Part shown: positions 61,346 through 64,000 of the stretch, in pieces
How the letters are laid out: every line of letters begins with the position of its first letter
Numbering within the stretch: position 1 is the first letter of the stretch
NCBI GenBank assembly: GCA_035308965.1
Contig: DATGFN010000043.1
Span: forward strand, 138,973-202,972
Direction: 5' to 3'
Length of the DNA stretch: 64,000 nt
Origin: DASYXZ01 sp035308965
Lineage (GTDB): Bacteria > Acidobacteriota > Terriglobia > UBA7540
Notes under the pieces: model-generated
Told to the model about the DNA's origin: nothing
Seen by the model: only the letters and a program-made list of their open reading frames with translations
Database searches by the model: none
Program-made: the position numbers and the translations under genes

Positions 61346-62800
61346 TTACGACCCGTATTTTTTTTCGATATAGGAAGCGACCGCAGTCTCGAAATCGGAA
61401 TACGGCATTCGAAGGTCGCTTTCAATGAGGGAGCCGATTTGGGGATTGGCGGCCATTTCTTTCAGCATCTGCCGGATTTCCACCATGCCGTAGTTATCCC
61501 GAATGAATTCCAGCCCGGCAAGAGATTTGGCATAAGCGGGAGCCACTTCCTCCCGTTTCAGACTCATAAAGGAGGCTTCGAGATCCTTAAATGAAGGCAA
61601 TTGGCCGTCAGAAAACTGGCGCGCCAATTGCGACCCCAATGTGGCAGTCGTCGCGCCCTCCTCGAGCTGGGCCAGTCCTTCGTTGAACCAAACCGGGCAG
61701 TGGTCGAGGGCGATCAGATGGACAAACGAATGGGTGAGCTCGTGCTTCAGCATCCGGGTGAGTTCGGGCGTCACGTCCGTGAGCCCGGAAACGGGCACGC
61801 GGATTTTGCCATCGTTCAATGCGCCCACCCAATTGGGCGAGCGGGTCACATCGCGAAAAGCGGCTCTTGAGTAGACGATGACGACAATCGTCTCTTGCGG
61901 GTAATAATCGAGGTCAAGTTGCAAGTCGCGGAACGCCGTCTCCAGCGTGTCCAGTATTTTCGATCCCATTCCTTTGGCCGCGGCGCCGTCGTAACGGAGA
62001 AGAAAATGGATGCTCTGAATTTCTTCATAGGAGCTTGCCGTTTCCATTTCTGTTTCCGCTTTGGCCAACGCGTCGCGCAGAGGCTTGCTGTCCTGGAGGG
62101 CCAGCGCCTTTTTCCACTCTTCAATGGCGCGGTTCAGGTTCTCCGACGAGTAATAGGCCGAGCCCAGCAAGAGGGGGATGTCCGGAGATTTGGGGTGCTG
62201 ATTTTCCTCGGGAAGCAGTAATTCAATGGCGCTGGCGTAATGCGTCTGCTTCACCATCAGATAAGAGAGTGACAAGGTGAGGGCCAGGTCATCGGGGACA
62301 AACTTCATGGCGTGACGATAAAGCTCGATGGCGCCTTCGGGATCGCCGTGGCGCGTCAAGTAAATTGCGGCGTCATGATAGCCCAGCACCAGGCGGCGCC
62401 GATTTTCCGCTGTCGGGTTTCGCAGCACTTCATTGTCAAATGTCTGAAGCCGGGAGGGCTCAACCGCATCTTCGGTGATGTTGTCCGGCTTGGAGTCGGC
62501 CCCGGGTTGGGCCGCATCGGCGGGGGGCAGGGGCAATTCACCAGGCGGGATGGCTTGTTCATGCTGATCTTGTGCGGGAGCTTCGTCGGACGATATCGGT
62601 CCTTTCTCAACATGGTCGACGAGCGAAAGGGGGAGGGTAAATTCCCCATCGCCACTTTCGTAGACAATTTGCCTGGAGTCCTGACGAGAAATTTTGCCCA
62701 CCAATTGGTGGCCATTTTTTAAATAAATGGTGTCAGCGAGCGCGGCGGGGGAACTGGCGGCCAATAAGGTGCAGGTGGCAATAAACCAAGCCCCACACAT
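61346..62800 (-). CDS. Secreted TPR protein with gluzincin-like (peptidase MA) domain
   Basis: About 484 residues from ATG 62800, which starts a signal peptide (MCGAWFIATCTLLAASSPAALA); weak ribosome site, and upstream starts at 62851 or 62935 remain possible. Residues ~25-70 form a small beta domain (DTIYLKNGHQLVGKISRQDS); ~125-245 TPR repeats; ~260-480 a peptidase-MA-like domain with HELTHSFVH (H353, E354, H357) and WFNEGLAQLEEG carrying the third ligand Glu. Likely active periplasmic metalloprotease, substrate unknown. Confidence 0.82.
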   Translation of the reverse strand: MCGAWFIATCTLLAASSPAALADTIYLKNGHQLVGKISRQDSRQIVYESGDGEFTLPLSLVDHVEKGPISSDEAPAQDQHEQAIPPGELPLPPADAAQPGADSKPDNITEDAVEPSRLQTFDNEVLRNPTAENRRRLVLGYHDAAIYLTRHGDPEGAIELYRHAMKFVPDDLALTLSLSYLMVKQTHYASAIELLLPEENQHPKSPDIPLLLGSAYYSSENLNRAIEEWKKALALQDSKPLRDALAKAETEMETASSYEEIQSIHFLLRYDGAAAKGMGSKILDTLETAFRDLQLDLDYYPQETIVVIVYSRAAFRDVTRSPNWVGALNDGKIRVPVSGLTDVTPELTRMLKHELTHSFVHLIALDHCPVWFNEGLAQLEEGATTATLGSQLARQFSDGQLPSFKDLEASFMSLKREEVAPAYAKSLAGLEFIRDNYGMVEIRQMLKEMAANPQIGSLIESDLRMPYSDFETAVASYIEKKYGS

Positions 62801-62991
62801 ATTTCGCAGATCATTCTGCAACCCAACACGAGTCCATGACCCAGCCCTCATTCTGAATAGAATAGCACACCATGCGGCGAGCGGGGGTCGAGCCGATTTC
62901 CACGCTTGGCAGTATCCCAATTCTATGGGGAGCATTGACCGGAACCCCAGCCCGCGCTATCAGGGAAATTGGGACATCGCCGAAATTCTGG
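62801..62991. other. Upstream region of the metalloprotease gene
   Basis: Frames here continue the metalloprotease frame upstream (to 62935) without a ribosome site. No other signal recognised. Confidence 0.35.
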
Positions 62992-63097
62992 TAGAGGGTC
63001 AGTTTGACGTCGCGGCGGCTCGGGGACCCCACGTGGCGAGCCCCAAAGCACGACTTCGGGTCCCAGCAACTCGCCGCTACAACAAACTGACCCTCTA
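62992..63097. repeat. MITE-like element, family 2, copy B
   Basis: Perfect 15-base terminal inverted repeats TAGAGGGTCAGTTTG and CAAACTGACCCTCTA. The interior holds GC-rich imperfect palindromes (GCGGCGGCT, CGCCGCTAC). No coding capacity. Confidence 0.8.
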
Positions 63098-63135
63098 AAA
63101 GAATCCGGCTAACGGAATCCAGCTAACCGAATCCG

Positions 63136-63245
63136 GGTAGTGTCCTAATTCCCCTGGGAGCGCGGGCGTCTCGCCCGCAATATAATGGAGAGAAAAGAGC
63201 GGGCGAGACGCCCGCGCTCCCAGTGATTCAAACCCGGACACTACC
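63136..63245. repeat. MITE-like element, family 3
   Basis: Perfect 10-base ends GGTAGTGTCC and GGACACTACC; inside, GGGAGCGCGGGCGTCTCGCC and its complement form a very strong hairpin. Single copy in the window. Confidence 0.75.
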
Positions 63246-63258
63246 AGAATCCGGGTAG

Positions 63259-63444
63259 TGGTGTCATTTGCCCGAACCGGGTGCTCATGCGCAACGTCAT
63301 TCCCGCGAAGGCGGGAATCCAACTCTTGATTCAGTAGAAATGGGCTGAAGAAGGACTGGATTCCCGCTCCCCCGCCTCCGCGGAGGACAAGCTTCGCGGG
63401 AATGACTAGCGCCTCGAAATGAATCCAATTCCAAATGACACCAT
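63259..63444. repeat. MITE-like dispersed repeat, copy 6
   Basis: Ends AGTGGTGTCATTTG... and ...CAAATGACACCAT. Core arms TCATTCCCGCGAAGGCGGGA and a second arm interrupted by about 20 extra bases (CCCCCGCCTCCGCGGAGGAC). It lies 20 bases before the ssrA promoter. Confidence 0.82.
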
Positions 63445-63463
63445 TTCACGAATCCGGCTAACC

Positions 63464-63492
63464 TTGACACCCTCGGCGGCAGGGCGTAATGT
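63464..63492 (+). promoter_or_regulatory. ssrA promoter
   Basis: TTGACA at 63464-63469, 17-nt spacer, TAATGT at 63487-63492; transcription start near 63499, short 5' leader removed to give the mature end at 63516. Confidence 0.7.
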
Positions 63493-63515
63493 GAAAGATG
63501 TAAGGCTAAACATGA

Positions 63516-63888
63516 GGGGGCGTACCGGTTTCGACGGAAGCAGTTGAGATTGGGAGGCATGCCGGGGGCCACACCACCCGTAATCGGCGTGGAACAACAT
63601 AACTGCCAACAATGCGCAGTATGCTCTCGCTGCCTAATTAGGCGGCGCGTTTCCTCCGTCCGGCCCGCCGGGCGGAAAGAAATGTCATTCATGCGGGCTG
63701 GTTTGGGGTTTGCCGCCTGAAAACTCCAAACGAGACTTCCCGACTTGTCGGGAGGGATCAGGCTAGCCTGTGGTTCGTTATTGCCCGTTCCTGAGGGCCG
63801 CCGGCGAATGCAATAAGCGAACGTGATAAGCATGTAGTCTTCTAATCCCAAAGCTTTTCGGACGGGGGTTCGACTCCCCCCGCCTCCA
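63516..63888 (+). ncRNA. ssrA: Transfer-messenger RNA (tmRNA)
   Basis: Both tRNA-like ends are visible: 5' GGGGGCG pairs with 3' CGCCTCC (63881-63887, one G-U) followed by discriminator A at 63888; the T arm is GGGGG-TTCGACT-CCCCC, and the 5' end continues TACCGGTTTCGACGG, the tmRNA signature. The 3' CCA is not encoded. Resume codon is probably GCC 63605; the tag frame 63605-63637 encodes ANNAQYALAA and ends in TAA, with the usual ALAA degradation signal. Releases stalled ribosomes together with SmpB, which is not in the window. Confidence 0.96.
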
Positions 63889-63889
63889 T
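63877..63889. repeat. Attachment-site-like direct repeat, proximal copy (in ssrA 3' end)
   Basis: CCCCCGCCTCCAT, spanning the ssrA 3' end. An identical copy is at 63940-63952. Confidence 0.55.
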
Positions 63890-64000
63890 ATTATGTCTAG
63901 TCTTTACAATAGGTTACAAGCAATGCAAGATCTTCCCATCCCCCGCCTCCATTATCTAAATGCCTTAATTTCGCTTACTTACCTATAGCATTACTCATTT
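63889..64000. other. AT-rich DNA after ssrA, right window edge
   Basis: Composition drops sharply from the GC-rich average; no gene is readable in the 112 bases available. Contains the second CCCCCGCCTCCAT. Compatible with the edge of an element integrated at ssrA. Confidence 0.4.
63940..63952. repeat. Attachment-site-like direct repeat, distal copy
   Basis: CCCCCGCCTCCAT, identical to the ssrA 3' end, 50 bases beyond the gene. Confidence 0.55.

Overview
The window is a GC-rich, densely coded bacterial chromosome segment, most likely from a soil or environmental Acidobacteriota. This is an inference from gene content: a Ser/Thr kinase fused to a TolB/WD40-like propeller, a GH57 glucanotransferase, a secreted M1 peptidase, many TTG/GTG starts with strong GGAG-type ribosome sites, a Gram-negative envelope gene set (TolC, RlpA, heptose kinase, GT9), and intergenic regions littered with palindromic repeats. 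No rRNA or tRNA gene was seen. The one structural RNA is tmRNA (ssrA), at the right end.

Layout. 0-10.5 kb: a truncated sugar MFS transporter, a secreted TPR + calpain-like (C2) cysteine protease, an ICMT-like methyltransferase, a LuxR-type response regulator, a Gly-rich secreted protein, a YncE-like propeller protein, an ACS-type MFS transporter and the kinase-propeller fusion. 10.5-15.9 kb: an accessory island with a XRE regulator divergent from a Cys/His protein, three tandem paralogous small winged-HTH (excisionase-like) proteins separated by palindromic elements, an IS200-type Y1 transposase (RAYT-like) flanked on both sides by arrays of six distinct hairpins, and about 1 kb of decayed repeat DNA. 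15.9-25.6 kb: MscS-type channel; an operon of methyltransferase, class V aminotransferase and Tat-exported FG-GAP protein; rhomboid protease; RlpA-SPOR lipoprotein; a second methyltransferase; HIT protein. 25.7-36.7 kb: M1 peptidase; an overlapping pair of GAF/coiled-coil protein and TPR-lytic transglycosylase; a four-helix-bundle (S23-type) gene between inverted repeats; class I aminotransferase; porin-like protein; polytopic membrane protein. 36.8-44.7 kb: aldo/keto reductase, gamma-glutamyltransferase, sugar isomerase-like TIM barrel, asnS, arginase, and hicB-hicA-ddl as one overlapping unit. 44.7-53.9 kb: two export operons arranged back to back, tetR-tolC-hlyD-DHA2 (minus) and tetR-hlyD-ABC ATPase-ABC permease (plus), each tetR preceded by a palindromic operator candidate. 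54-62.9 kb: NTF2-like membrane protein, an LPS-type cluster (Trm112, GT9, heptose kinase), GH57 enzyme, M20 peptidase, small Cys protein and a TPR/MA-type metalloprotease. 63-64 kb: three different palindromic/MITE-like elements, then ssrA, then AT-rich DNA carrying a second copy of the ssrA 3' end.

Themes. Envelope and peptidoglycan work is prominent (RlpA, lytic transglycosylase, Ddl, LPS genes, rhomboid, export systems). Intergenic space holds at least three families of short terminal-inverted-repeat elements; six copies of one family share 10-14 bp ends (core GTGTCATTTG) and several lie just upstream of promoters. The best candidates for something undescribed are the XRE / Cys-His / triple-HTH island, the hairpin-array RAYT locus beside it, and the apparent integration junction at ssrA.
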